This document shows positions 29,219 through 38,206 of a stretch of DNA of 64,000 nt, one piece after another. Numbering within the stretch: the stretch's first letter is position 1; each line of letters begins with the position of its first letter. The notes under the pieces were generated by a model. The model searched no databases. It was not told the origin of the DNA and worked only from the letters and a program-made list of their open reading frames with translations. Position numbers and translations under genes: made by a program. Origin of the DNA: Alphaproteobacteria bacterium (lineage in GTDB: Bacteria > Pseudomonadota > Alphaproteobacteria > Micropepsales > Micropepsaceae); the NCBI GenBank assembly GCA_015654635.1, contig JAATGP010000058.1:1-64000 (forward strand), read 5' to 3'.

Positions 29219-29381
29219 ATAATGACCTTCCAAGCCCAGCAGTACGGATCGTTACAAAGGACTCCTAAACATCACGTTGAGACGCAGTCGAAGTCCTTGC
29301 CTTCGCCGTCTCGCTAGGTCACGTTGGACTATGGTTTTGGGCCCGCGCCGTTTGGGCCAAAGCATTGGGAAGGATAAGGAA

Positions 29382-30506
29382 TTGGCCGGCTTGGTTCTGT
29401 CAGGGACGGGCGTATTTGTGCCGCCCGATAAGATCAGCAATAATGAGATTGTTGCGTCTTTCAACGCTTACGTGCACCAGTACAACCAGGATCATGCGGC
29501 GGCAATCGCCAGCGGGTCCCTAAAGCCGCTGCTCGAATCCTCCAGTGAGTTCATTGTCCGCGCCTCGGGCATTAAGAACCGCTATGTCCTTGATAAAGCC
29601 GGGATACTAGATCCCACACTGCTCCGCCCCAACATCCCGGAAAGGCCCAATGACGAGATCTCGGTGATGGCCGAGATGGCGGTCGCCGCGGCACGTGAGG
29701 CGTTGGCGGCAGCCGAGAAAAAGGCCGTTGACATCGATGGCGTCATCGTCAGCTGCGCCGTCCTGCAACGCGCCTATCCCTCGATCGCCATTGAAGTCCA
29801 AAACGCGCTGGGCATTACCGGCTTCGGTTTCGATATGTCGGTGGGCTGCGCTTCGGCGACCTATGCCATCCACGTCGCCCGCGGTCTCATTGAGAGCGGC
29901 GGCGCCCGCGCCATCCTGATCTGCAATCCGGAAATCCTCTCCGGCCACGCCAATTTCCGCGAACGCGACAGCCACTTTCTGTTTGGCGACGCCTGCACCG
30001 CCATTGTTGTCGAGAAGACGGAAAACGCCACTGGCATCAATGTCTGGGAGATCGTCTCCAGCAAGCTGAAGGCCCAGTTTTCCAGCAATATCCGCAACAA
30101 TTTCGGCTTTCTCAATCGCTGTGCGCCGGAGGGCATCGACAAGCCGGACAAGCTCTTCGTTCAGCAGGGCCGCAAAGTCTTCAAGGAAGTGTTGCCACTG
30201 GTCTCCCATTTCATTCAAGAGCATTTGAATGAGCATGGTCTTGGCGCCACCGACATCCAGCGCCTTTGGCTGCACCAGGCCAACATCAATATGAACAAAT
30301 TCGTCGCCCACAAGGTGTTCGGCCGCGATCCCACGGAGAGCGAAGCCCCCAACGTGATCGGCGAATACGCCAACACCAGTTCGGCGGGCGCCATCATCTG
30401 CTTCAATCAGCATAGTGCCGATCTGAAGGCGGGCGATCACGGCGTGCTGTGCACCTTCGGGGCGGGCTATTCGGCGGGTAGTGTCATCCTCAAGAAATTG
30501 CCCTGA
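29382..30506 (+). CDS. beta-ketoacyl-ACP synthase III, FabH2/PA3286-like
   Basis: A 374-residue thiolase-fold enzyme that condenses acyl-CoA with malonyl-ACP. The catalytic triad is C156 (GCASAT), H298 (WLHQANINMN) and N331 (YANTSSAG). Length and blocks (FNAYV, FRERDSHFLFGDA, NIRNNFGFLNR) match the Pseudomonas aeruginosa PA3286 type, which uses medium-chain acyl-CoA from beta-oxidation, rather than the 320-residue FabH. The start is taken as TTG 29382 with GGAAGG upstream, giving the MAGLVLSGTG N-terminus; ATG 29331 lacks a ribosome site. It stands apart from other fatty-acid genes. Confidence 0.9.
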   Translation: MAGLVLSGTGVFVPPDKISNNEIVASFNAYVHQYNQDHAAAIASGSLKPLLESSSEFIVRASGIKNRYVLDKAGILDPTLLRPNIPERPNDEISVMAEMAVAAAREALAAAEKKAVDIDGVIVSCAVLQRAYPSIAIEVQNALGITGFGFDMSVGCASATYAIHVARGLIESGGARAILICNPEILSGHANFRERDSHFLFGDACTAIVVEKTENATGINVWEIVSSKLKAQFSSNIRNNFGFLNRCAPEGIDKPDKLFVQQGRKVFKEVLPLVSHFIQEHLNEHGLGATDIQRLWLHQANINMNKFVAHKVFGRDPTESEAPNVIGEYANTSSAGAIICFNQHSADLKAGDHGVLCTFGAGYSAGSVILKKLP

Positions 30507-30530
30507 TTCCATTTTTTTGGTGGCGATCCC

Positions 30531-31124
30531 ATGAGCCCAAAACCCGCTCCCCGTGCTTGGCAGCGCATGCTGTCCGGCCGCCGCCTGGATTTGCTCGATC
30601 CCACCCCGGTCGATGTGGAGATCGAAGACATCGCCCATGGGCTGGCCCGTGTCGCCCGCTGGAACGGCCAGACCAAAGGTGAGCACGCCTACTCCGTGGC
30701 GCAACATTGCGTGCTGGTGGAAGAACTGGCGGTCGCCCTCAGCCCTTCAGGCCTGACCCGGCAGGCAAGGCTGATGGCCCTGCTCCATGACGCGCCCGAG
30801 TATGTTATCGGCGACCTCATCAGCCCCTTCAAAACCGCGGTTGGCATCAATTACAAAAGCTTGGAGTTGAAACTTCAAGCGGCGATCCACATCCGCTTCG
30901 GCCTGCCGCCCAAGCCCACCGCCGCCCTGGAAAAGCTCTTCAAAAAGGCCGATCTGATCTCGGCCTATCACGAGGCCACCCAGCTTGCAGGCTTCACCAT
31001 CGAGGAAGCCAAAAAATGCTTCCCCACCCCGCCCGCGGGTCTTCCAGTCCCCATTCTGGTGCCGCTGCCGACCGCCGCCGCCCAAGCCCTTTTCCTCGAG
31101 CGTTTTGGTAAGTTGAACGGCTAA
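30531..31124 (+). CDS. HD-domain phosphohydrolase (YfbR-like)
   Basis: A 197-residue cytoplasmic HD-fold hydrolase. The metal ligands are visible as H52 or H59 in EHAYSVAQHC, H86-D87 in LLHDAPEYV, and D141 in KKADLISAYHE, the pattern of YfbR-type 5'-nucleotidases. It may dephosphorylate nucleoside monophosphates. It follows the ketoacyl synthase after 24 bases, and lies upstream of a phosphatase, an NrtR-like regulator and nadABC, so a role in nucleotide or NAD turnover is plausible. Confidence 0.86.
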   Translation: MSPKPAPRAWQRMLSGRRLDLLDPTPVDVEIEDIAHGLARVARWNGQTKGEHAYSVAQHCVLVEELAVALSPSGLTRQARLMALLHDAPEYVIGDLISPFKTAVGINYKSLELKLQAAIHIRFGLPPKPTAALEKLFKKADLISAYHEATQLAGFTIEEAKKCFPTPPAGLPVPILVPLPTAAAQALFLERFGKLNG

Positions 31125-31219
31125 ACGCTGAACATTGCAGTGCATTCGCTTCTCGCATGCCGCGCGATTCCAACGAAATGGACCGTGATGACGGGCCAGG
31201 AAGCGCTTCGGCAGTGCAG

Positions 31220-31654
31220 CTAACCCCGATTGTTCGACCAGTAATACAGTCCCAGCGCGATGGCGATCACGAGCAGTCCGGCAATCGCTTTCGGAAGGAA
31301 TGCCGAAGGGGTAGCCTGCAGCACCAAGGCCCCGAGCCCGCTATAGAGCAGCATCTGACCGAACCCACTGATGGATTGTGTCCAACGCTTTGGGTTGGCC
31401 GCGTCGATGTTCTTCAAAGACGCTTTTTCGGCTACCAGCGGCGGGCGGTAGGTGAACAGCAGGATTGCCATCGGCAGCAACAAGGCCGGTATAGCGAGCA
31501 CCATGAAGTCCTGCCAATGGATCGGCTCGCCCGCCAGGGACACGAAATAGGATACCGGCAACCATATCGCCGGGATGGCCACAAGCAGCCCAAACACCGT
31601 CCGCAAGAGGTGCTGGGCGCCGCGGATTCGCGCGTTACTTTGGGTTATTGCCAT
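31220..31654 (-). CDS. four-helix membrane protein, unknown function
   Basis: A 144-residue protein with four predicted membrane helices (about 15-38, 48-68, 92-112, 120-140). A polar loop of about 20 residues separates helices 2 and 3. ATG 31654 has a loose GGACGGGC upstream. It lies on the opposite strand to the surrounding HD/phosphatase/NAD genes, so it looks like an insertion into that cluster. The family is not recognised. Confidence 0.65.
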   Translation of the reverse strand: MAITQSNARIRGAQHLLRTVFGLLVAIPAIWLPVSYFVSLAGEPIHWQDFMVLAIPALLLPMAILLFTYRPPLVAEKASLKNIDAANPKRWTQSISGFGQMLLYSGLGALVLQATPSAFLPKAIAGLLVIAIALGLYYWSNNRG

Positions 31655-31848
31655 GGCATGCCCGTCCTGGAACGTTCAATCCGCACTCAGGCTAGGCCAA
31701 GTTTCGCGCATTGGAAACGAGACCAATTCCAGAAATTTAGCGAGGCGATGTGCGAACGCCCCAAACTTGGAAATTTCGTGTAAGCAGAGAACACCCATTC
31801 GTGAATCCCCGCTTTTGCATGTCATAATAGGGGACTACCAGAGCCACC

Positions 31849-32373
31849 ATGTCAGCGATTCTCGTCACACCCCTATCCGCCGTCCCTGAGACCCTGCGCC
31901 GCTTTAAGCCGTCGCATCTCATCACCTTGCTGTCGCCCGATTTCATGATCGAGACGCCTGCGGGCTTTCCGCCGGAGCGGCATTTGCGCGTCAGCGTCAA
32001 CGATATCGTCGAGCCGGCAGATGGCCTCATTCCGCCGCACGAAGACCATATCGTGGAGATTCTGGAATTCGCCCGCGGCTGGAATGGCCACAGTCCGATG
32101 CTGGTGCATTGCTGGGCCGGCGTCAGCCGCTCCATGGCCTCGGCCTTTTCGATCCTGTGCGACCGGGCTCCCCGTGGCAGTGAATTTCGCATCGCCCAAG
32201 AACTTCGCGCCCGCGCCCCGCATGCCAATCCGAACCGCTTGATTGTGCGGCTGGCCGATGCGTTTCTGGGGCGCGACGGCGCTATGGTGCAGGCCGTCGA
32301 TAAGATGGATGCTGCGGTGTTTGTCGAAGAAGGCAAGGTGGTAGAATTTCCCCTGGCCGAATTCGGCGTTTGA
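31849..32373 (+). CDS. tyrosine/dual-specificity phosphatase-like protein
   Basis: A 174-residue cytoplasmic phosphatase of the cysteine-dependent fold. The P-loop C-x5-R is complete in HCWAGVSRS (C88, R94), and D52 in SVNDIVEP is a candidate general acid. Substrates of the alphaproteobacterial members are not established. It ends seven bases before the NrtR-like regulator gene, so the two are probably co-transcribed. Confidence 0.85.
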   Translation: MSAILVTPLSAVPETLRRFKPSHLITLLSPDFMIETPAGFPPERHLRVSVNDIVEPADGLIPPHEDHIVEILEFARGWNGHSPMLVHCWAGVSRSMASAFSILCDRAPRGSEFRIAQELRARAPHANPNRLIVRLADAFLGRDGAMVQAVDKMDAAVFVEEGKVVEFPLAEFGV

Positions 32374-32380
32374 AGGAGCC

Positions 32381-33343
32381 ATGAGCGAGCACGCCAAACA
32401 TGTCGTCGAGATCGGCTTGTCGGCGGCCATTGTATCCGTGGTCGATGACAGCCCCAGCGTGCTCGTGGTGCACACGAATGCGGGCGACGATGCCTTGCCG
32501 TTTGGCCCCTTCGATCCCCTCGCTCACCGCACCCTCGAAAGCGGCCTTCGCACTTGGGTGGGCGAGCAGACCTATTTGGACCTTGGCTATGTCGAGCAGC
32601 TTTATACCTTTGGCGATCGCGGCCGCCATACGCTGAACCCCGGCGAGAATGCCCGCGTGGTCTCGGTCGGTTACCTCGCGCTGACCCGCCAATGCGGTGA
32701 GAGCAAAGCCCCCGGCACGCTATGGCGCGGCTGGTACCGCTTTTTCCCATGGGAAGACTGGCGCGATGCCAAGCCGCCCATCCTGGATGCCGTCATCACC
32801 CCGGCTTTGGCCCGCTTTGTCGCCGAGGCGCCCGACAAAGCCTCCGCAGACGCGCGCCGCGACCGCGTGCGCCTTTGCTTTGGCGGCAAAGACAGCGGCT
32901 GGGACGAGGAAAAAGTCCTGGAGCGTTACGAGCTTCTTTATGAGGCGGGGCTGATTGCCGAAAGCGCGCGCGACGGTCGCACGGCTCGCGACCACATTCT
33001 GCCGCTGGGCGACCGCATGATGTTCGATCATCGCCGCATTCTGGCGACCGCCATCGCCCGGCTGCGCGGCAAGATGAAATATCGCCCCGTGGTGTTCGAG
33101 CTTATGCCGCCCGCTTTCACCCTCCTCGAACTGCAGCGCTCGGTGGAAGCCATTTCCGGCATCCGCCTGCACAAGCAAAATTTTCGCCGCCTGGTCGAGG
33201 ATCAAGGCTTGGTCGAAGGCACCGGCAAAGTCGCCGCCCCGGCCCGCGGACGCCCGGCCGAACTTTTCCGCTTCCGTAGAGAAGTGCTGCGCGAGCGCCC
33301 CTCGCCCGGCGTGCGGCTGGCCCGCCAGCGCGCTGGCGTGTGA
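32381..33343 (+). CDS. nrtR: NrtR-like Nudix transcriptional regulator of NAD synthesis
   Basis: A 320-residue regulator with an N-terminal Nudix fold (about 10-150) and a C-terminal winged-helix domain (about 225-300). The Nudix box is degenerate (RTLESGLRTWVGEQT in place of REL-x-EE), so hydrolysis is unlikely, as expected for NrtR proteins that sense ADP-ribose and related NAD metabolites. YVEQLYTFGD is an NrtR signature. An insertion at about 160-225 makes it longer than typical NrtR. Its position just before nadABC, with a candidate operator at 33758-33776, supports control of NAD synthesis. Function is inferred from family and context. Confidence 0.82.
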   Translation: MSEHAKHVVEIGLSAAIVSVVDDSPSVLVVHTNAGDDALPFGPFDPLAHRTLESGLRTWVGEQTYLDLGYVEQLYTFGDRGRHTLNPGENARVVSVGYLALTRQCGESKAPGTLWRGWYRFFPWEDWRDAKPPILDAVITPALARFVAEAPDKASADARRDRVRLCFGGKDSGWDEEKVLERYELLYEAGLIAESARDGRTARDHILPLGDRMMFDHRRILATAIARLRGKMKYRPVVFELMPPAFTLLELQRSVEAISGIRLHKQNFRRLVEDQGLVEGTGKVAAPARGRPAELFRFRREVLRERPSPGVRLARQRAGV

Positions 33344-33730
33344 TGGCATAAGTCTTCGGACCCGTCGGCAAATCCTGGCCTTCGGCTTTTGCCGCAGAAT
33401 ACACGTGTTCGATGCGCCGGGACGAACCCGTCAACAGACCGCGCGGGGTAACCGGCCTTAATCCCAAAAAAAGCCCTCCCGAAGGAGGGCCCAAGGCGGC
33501 TGCGCACAGCAGCATCGTCAGCGGCGTCCGGCGTTCTTATCCTTACGGCCGCCATGGTCTGGATCTGCCCGAATTTGGCGGAAATTTCAATTACAGGCTG
33601 AGTATGTTGGGATAGTTTCACAATCCGATACAATTGCGCGCCAAACAGCCGTGCTTAGCTGGGCGCCCCCATCGCATTTGCCCTTGACGGGCTTTATCCT
33701 CATGTGCAGCATAAAGATGTCGTCCCGGCC
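33344..33730. other. intergenic region between nrtR and the nadA promoter
   Basis: This region has no convincing gene on either strand. It contains the minus-strand terminator at 33466-33492. Minus-strand frames here show no family resemblance; a short minus-strand RNA ending at the terminator is possible. Confidence 0.6.
33466..33492 (-). terminator. orphan rho-independent terminator
   Basis: On the minus strand GCCCTCC and GGAGGGC pair around a four-base TTCG loop and are followed by seven T residues. No minus-strand gene lies upstream of it, which suggests an unannotated transcript or a bidirectional role for nrtR. Confidence 0.75.
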
Positions 33731-33759
33731 TTGCGGCCGGTGTTTTTGCCGCCTATATA
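33731..33759 (+). promoter_or_regulatory. candidate nadABC promoter
   Basis: TTGCGG (33731-33736) and TATATA (33754-33759) are separated by 17 bases, with a predicted transcription start near 33766, about 24 bases before nadA. Confidence 0.5.
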
Positions 33760-33776
33760 TACTCAAATAGAGCACA
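33758..33776. promoter_or_regulatory. candidate NrtR operator
   Basis: TATACTC-AAATA-GAGCACA is an imperfect inverted repeat (T-T-CTC ... GAG-A-A) overlapping the -10 element and predicted start. Repression of nadABC by NrtR would fit; the match to a known NrtR motif could not be checked. Confidence 0.45.
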
Positions 33777-33789
33777 AGTGGTGAAGCGC

Positions 33790-34824
33790 ATGTCGGACCT
33801 TCTGGACTACACACCTGCCGTCGCCACAGCGACCGAAGAGCTGCGGCGCAAAATGGCCAATGTCATTCCGGACATCGAATGGGCCGTCCACGCCCCCTAC
33901 ATCGCCGCCATCAATGCGCTGAAGCGCGAAAAGCAGGCCGTCATCCTGGCGCACAATTACATGACGCCGGAGATCTTTCACGGCGTCGCCGATTTCGTCG
34001 GCGACTCGCTGCAGCTCGCCCGTCTGGCCGCCAAAACCGACGCCCAGCTCATCATCCAGGCGGGCGTCCATTTCATGGCCGAGACCTCCAAAGTGCTGTC
34101 GCCGGACAAGACCGTGCTGATTCCGGATATGGAGGCCGGCTGCTCGCTCGCCGCCTCGATCACCGGCCACGATGTGCGCCAGCTCAAGCAAGCCCATCCC
34201 GGCCTGCCGGTCGTGACCTATGTTAACACCTCTGCCGAGGTGAAGGCCGAAAGCGATGTCTGTTGCACCTCTTCCAATGCAGTCGCCGTGGTCGAAGACA
34301 TTGCCCGCGAATGGGGCGTCGATACCGTCATCATGATACCCGACGAATTCCTCGCTCAGAACGTCGCCAAACAAACCACGATCAAGCTCATCACCTGGAA
34401 GGGCCACTGCGAAGTGCATGAGCGCTTCACGGCGGAGGATATCCGGGGCTTTCGCGCCGCCCAGCCCGGCGTCATCGTCATCGCCCATCCCGAATGCCCG
34501 CCTTCGGTGGTGGCTGAAGCCGATTTCGCAGGCTCGACCTCTGGCATGATCGATTTCGTTGCCCAGAAGCAGCCGCGCCGCGTCGTCCTCGTCACCGAAT
34601 GTTCGATGAGCGACAACGTCGCCGTCGAATTTCCAAAAGTCGAATTTGTGCGCCCCTGCAATCTCTGCCCGCATATGAAGCGCATCACCTTACCGAAAAT
34701 TCTGCACGCGCTTGAGACCATGACCGTGGAGGTGTTGGTCGACCCCGTGATCGCGGCGCGGGCGAAAAAAAGTGTGGAACGCATGTTGGCCGTCGTACCC
34801 GCAAAAGCCCGTCAGGCGGCATAA
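33790..34824 (+). CDS. nadA: quinolinate synthase
   Basis: NadA condenses iminoaspartate with dihydroxyacetone phosphate to make quinolinate in de novo NAD synthesis. The 344-residue product has the three [4Fe-4S] cysteine positions at C118 (AGCSL), C207 (KGHCEVH) and C293 ([10 protein letters not shown]), plus the HNYMTPEI and DSLQLAR blocks. ATG 33790 is chosen over GTG 33778, which overlaps the presumed operator region. It is the first gene of nadA-nadB-nadC. Confidence 0.96.
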   Translation: MSDLLDYTPAVATATEELRRKMANVIPDIEWAVHAPYIAAINALKREKQAVILAHNYMTPEIFHGVADFVGDSLQLARLAAKTDAQLIIQAGVHFMAETSKVLSPDKTVLIPDMEAGCSLAASITGHDVRQLKQAHPGLPVVTYVNTSAEVKAESDVCCTSSNAVAVVEDIAREWGVDTVIMIPDEFLAQNVAKQTTIKLITWKGHCEVHERFTAEDIRGFRAAQPGVIVIAHPECPPSVVAEADFAGSTSGMIDFVAQKQPRRVVLVTECSMSDNVAVEFPKVEFVRPCNLCPHMKRITLPKILHALETMTVEVLVDPVIAARAKKSVERMLAVVPAKARQAA

Positions 34825-34857
34825 GACAAACGGCTTTCGGGCCGGAAAGGAGTCGGT

Positions 34858-36435
34858 ATGGCTCTCGACAATATCATTGAGACCAAAGGCGCCCTGATCC
34901 TCGGTGCGGGCGTGGCTGGGCTTTTTACGGCGCTGAAACTGGCGCCCTTTCCATGCTTGGTTTTGGCCGATGAGCATCCCGGCACCTCGGGCTCCAGCGC
35001 TTGGGCGCAAGGCGGCATTGCGGCGTCGGTTGGCCATGGCGATACTTGGCAGTCGCACGCCGCCGATACTGTCGCTGCCGGCGCTGGCCTCACCGATCCC
35101 GCTATAGCAGCGCTGGTCGCCCGCGAAGCCCCCGCCCGTATCGATGATCTTCTGGCCTATGGCGCGCCCTTTGACCGCGACGCCGATGGTTCGATTGCCG
35201 TGGCCCGCGAAGCTGCCCATTCCGCCTCCCGCATCGTCCATGTTAAGGGCGATCGCGCCGGGGCCGAAGTCATGGCGGCGCTGGCGCGCAATGCCTTTTC
35301 CGCCCCCTCCATCCGCGTCATCGAGGGCTATCACGCCATCGAGCTGGCCGTGGAGGACGGCCGCGTCGTCGGGGTCTTTGCCCGTAGCTGGAATGGCCCC
35401 GAACAGCGCCTGATCTTGATCCGTGCCCGTGCCGTGGTGATGGCGACCGGTGGCCTCGGCGCCCTTTATGCCGTCTCGACCAATCCGCCGGAATCCCGTG
35501 GCGAAGGTTTGGGCATGGCGGCGCGTGCAGGCGCCATGATCGCCGATGCCGAATTTGTCCAATTCCACCCCACCGCCATCGCCATCGACAAAGACCCTGC
35601 CCCGCTTGCCACCGAAGCCTTGCGCGGCGAAGGCTCGCTTTTGATCGATGAAACCGGCCGCCGCATCATGCTGGGCGTGCATCCCAATGCCGAGCTGGCG
35701 CCGCGCGATGTCGTGGCCCGCGCCATCCACCGCGAGATCGTCGCCGGTCACAAAGTCTTCCTCGATTGCCGTGAGGCTGTGGGCGCCGAGTTCCCCCACG
35801 CCTTCCCGACAGTCTATGAATCCTGCATTGCGGCGGGTCTCGATCCCGTTCGCCAGCCGATCCCGGTGGCGCCCGCCGCGCATTATCATATGGGCGGGAT
35901 CGCCAGCGATACCCGTGGCCGTTCCTCTTTGGAAGGGCTGTGGGCGGTTGGCGAATGCGCCTGCACGGGTTTGCACGGTGCCAATCGTTTGGCTTCGAAC
36001 TCGCTGCTCGAGGGGCTGGTCTTCGGCGCCCGGGCTGCGGAGGATATTCGCAGTCTCGACGTGCCGCAGATGGGCCATGGCTGCTTGCCCGCGCCGGTCC
36101 GCTACGCCTCGCCGCCGGTGCCGCGCGCTTTGCGCGAGGCCATGAGCCGCCATGTTGGGCTCGAGCGCAACGAGGCCGGCCTGAAAGAAGCTCTCACCAA
36201 AATCGCTCAGATCGAGCGCGCGGGCGGCTACGAATCGTCCCTCCTCAACATGACGACGACGGCGCGCATGGTGGTGGCCGGGGCTTTGGCCCGCCGCGAG
36301 AGCCGGGGCGGCCACAGCCGCAATGACTATCCGGCCACCGCACCCACCGGCAGCCGCACCTTCATGACCCTCGCTGATGCCCGCCGCATCGCTGAAGAGG
36401 CGCTACCGGCCTCGGCCCTCAGCGCCGCAAAATAG
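34858..36435 (+). CDS. nadB: L-aspartate oxidase
   Basis: NadB oxidises aspartate to iminoaspartate with FAD, feeding NadA. The 525-residue product has the FAD-binding GAGVAGL at 16-22, SSAWAQGGIAAS in the 40s-50s, and the HPTAI, RGEGSLLI and GANRLASNSLLEGLVFG blocks shared with the succinate dehydrogenase flavoprotein family. AAAGGAG lies shortly before ATG 34858. It follows nadA by 33 bases. Confidence 0.96.
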   Translation: MALDNIIETKGALILGAGVAGLFTALKLAPFPCLVLADEHPGTSGSSAWAQGGIAASVGHGDTWQSHAADTVAAGAGLTDPAIAALVAREAPARIDDLLAYGAPFDRDADGSIAVAREAAHSASRIVHVKGDRAGAEVMAALARNAFSAPSIRVIEGYHAIELAVEDGRVVGVFARSWNGPEQRLILIRARAVVMATGGLGALYAVSTNPPESRGEGLGMAARAGAMIADAEFVQFHPTAIAIDKDPAPLATEALRGEGSLLIDETGRRIMLGVHPNAELAPRDVVARAIHREIVAGHKVFLDCREAVGAEFPHAFPTVYESCIAAGLDPVRQPIPVAPAAHYHMGGIASDTRGRSSLEGLWAVGECACTGLHGANRLASNSLLEGLVFGARAAEDIRSLDVPQMGHGCLPAPVRYASPPVPRALREAMSRHVGLERNEAGLKEALTKIAQIERAGGYESSLLNMTTTARMVVAGALARRESRGGHSRNDYPATAPTGSRTFMTLADARRIAEEALPASALSAAK

Positions 36436-36445
36436 ACGGTACCCC

Positions 36446-37297
36446 ATGACCACGCCGCTGCGCCCGCCGCCTGCCCTGCTGATCGAACCCTTGGTCCGCA
36501 TCGCCTTGGGCGAAGACCTAGGCCGCGCCGGGGATATCACTTCTGACCTCATCCTTCCCCCGGGACAACGCTCCAGAGCCGTTGTCGTGGCCCGTAGCGC
36601 CGGGACCATTGCCGGGCTGCCAGTGGCCACGCTGGCTTTCCATTTGGTGGACAGTGGCCTCAGCGTTCGCCCGGAAGCCCAGGATGGCGATGGAATCGGG
36701 CCCGGTGCCCCACTCCTGACCCTGGAAGGTCCCTCCCGCAGTCTGCTGACCGCCGAACGGGTGGCGCTTAACTTCCTCGGCCATCTTTCTGGTGTAGCGA
36801 CGGCGACGCGGGCGCTGGTCGATGCGGTGGCAGGCACCAAGGCGCAAATCACTTGCACCCGCAAGACGACGCCGGGCTTACGCATTCTGGAGAAATACGC
36901 CGTGCGCTGTGGCGGTGGCCGCAATCACCGCTTCGGCCTCGATGATGCGGTGCTGATCAAAGACAATCACATCGCCGCCGCGGGTGGTCTCAAGACCGCC
37001 GTCGAACGCGCCGTCGCCGGCATCGGCCATATGTTGAAGGTGGAAGTCGAGGTCGACACCCTGGCCCAGCTTGAAGAAGCGCTGTCGCTCGGCGTCGATA
37101 CCATCCTTCTCGACAATATGAGCCCCGAGACATTGCGCGACGCCGTGAAGATCAACGCGGGCCGCGCCACCTTGGAAGCCTCGGGCAACGTCACGCTGGC
37201 CACCGTGCGCGCCATCGCCGAGACCGGCGTCGATTATATCTCGTCCGGCGCCATCACGCATTCGGCCCCGAATTTCGACGTGGGGTTGGATTTTTAA
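36446..37297 (+). CDS. nadC: nicotinate-nucleotide pyrophosphorylase (carboxylating)
   Basis: NadC converts quinolinate and PRPP to nicotinate mononucleotide. The 283-residue product has the family blocks EDLGRAGDITSD, CTRKTTPGLR, KYAVRCGGGRNHRFGLDDAVLIKDNH-type spacing, and a C-terminal VDYISSGAITHSAP. ATG 36446 lies ten bases after the nadB stop; the longer frame that overlaps nadB has no family support. This completes the de novo quinolinate route in one operon. Confidence 0.96.
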   Translation: MTTPLRPPPALLIEPLVRIALGEDLGRAGDITSDLILPPGQRSRAVVVARSAGTIAGLPVATLAFHLVDSGLSVRPEAQDGDGIGPGAPLLTLEGPSRSLLTAERVALNFLGHLSGVATATRALVDAVAGTKAQITCTRKTTPGLRILEKYAVRCGGGRNHRFGLDDAVLIKDNHIAAAGGLKTAVERAVAGIGHMLKVEVEVDTLAQLEEALSLGVDTILLDNMSPETLRDAVKINAGRATLEASGNVTLATVRAIAETGVDYISSGAITHSAPNFDVGLDF

Positions 37298-37402
37298 AAC
37301 TCCGCCATTTCACCACTCTTCACTTTCGTCGTGGCCGGGCTGACGGCGTGAAACGTCATCAAAACCATTTCCGGCACAGACGCGACTTGTTATACCGCCC
37401 TC

Positions 37403-38005
37403 ATGAAAACGCTGTTGGCGGGTTACCGCAGATTCCGTAAGGACATTTGGCCCAGCGACAAGGCGCACTTCGCCGAACTCGCCAAAGGTCAAAAACCCCA
37501 CACCCTGATCATTGCGTGCAGTGACTCCCGCGTCGATCCCGCGGCCATTTTCGGGGTACGGGCGGGCGAGTTGTTTGTCATCCGCAACGTCGCTTCGATC
37601 GTGCCGCCCTACGAGACCCACGGCGGCTATCATGGCGTCAGCGCCGCCATCGCCTTTGCCGTGCTCAATCTCGAAGTGGAACGCATTGTGGTTCTAGGCC
37701 ATGAACATTGCGGCGGCGTCGCCACAGCGATGGCGGAAGGCCATTCGTCTACACCATTCCTGTCGCAATGGGTTTCGCTGCTGCAGCCCGCTATCCACAT
37801 GGGCGGCCATGACCACGATCATCTCGCGGTCGAATACGAGTCGATCCGCTTGTCCTTACAGCGTCTGATGACGTTCCCCTTCATCGTCGAGCGCGTCGCC
37901 AACGCCGGGCTGCAGCTGATCGGCGCACATTTCAAGATCACCGACGGCACCCTCTCCGTCCTCGATCCGCAGAGCCAAGAATTTCAGCTCGTCGAGGAAG
38001 AGTAG
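37403..38005 (+). CDS. beta-class carbonic anhydrase
   Basis: A 200-residue cytoplasmic beta carbonic anhydrase that interconverts CO2 and bicarbonate. The zinc ligands C39, H100 and C103 are present (ACSDSRVDP, LGHEHCGG), with the D41-R43 dyad. Length is normal. It lies 105 bases after nadC and may have its own promoter. The window thus holds both a beta and a gamma carbonic anhydrase-type gene. Confidence 0.94.
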   Translation: MKTLLAGYRRFRKDIWPSDKAHFAELAKGQKPHTLIIACSDSRVDPAAIFGVRAGELFVIRNVASIVPPYETHGGYHGVSAAIAFAVLNLEVERIVVLGHEHCGGVATAMAEGHSSTPFLSQWVSLLQPAIHMGGHDHDHLAVEYESIRLSLQRLMTFPFIVERVANAGLQLIGAHFKITDGTLSVLDPQSQEFQLVEEE

Positions 38006-38024
38006 TTCGCGATCGTCGTTTTAT

Positions 38025-38108
38025 CCCTCATGGCCGCGTGCAACCCGGCCATCCAGCGGCGGAAACGATGAGACGGAAACTGGCCGCCTCAGCGGGCGGC
38101 CATGAGGG
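38025..38108. repeat. family D palindromic element
   Basis: The arms CCCTCATGGCCGC (38025-38037) and GCGGCCATGAGGG (38096-38108) are perfectly complementary over 13 bases around a 58-base centre that holds further GGCC palindromes. It lies between converging genes. Confidence 0.8.
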
Positions 38109-38206
38109 GCGAAAAACCTTCCTCACAAACGACTAGCGGGCGGCGGTCTGCCGGCTGGCAGGGAAACCACTCTCTCCCGCCGGCAAGACCACCACCCGCC
38201 GATGCC

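Noticed and set aside
33587..33814. 75-codon minus-strand frame upstream of nadA
   Set aside because: It covers the nadA promoter and start, has no family resemblance and no ribosome site.
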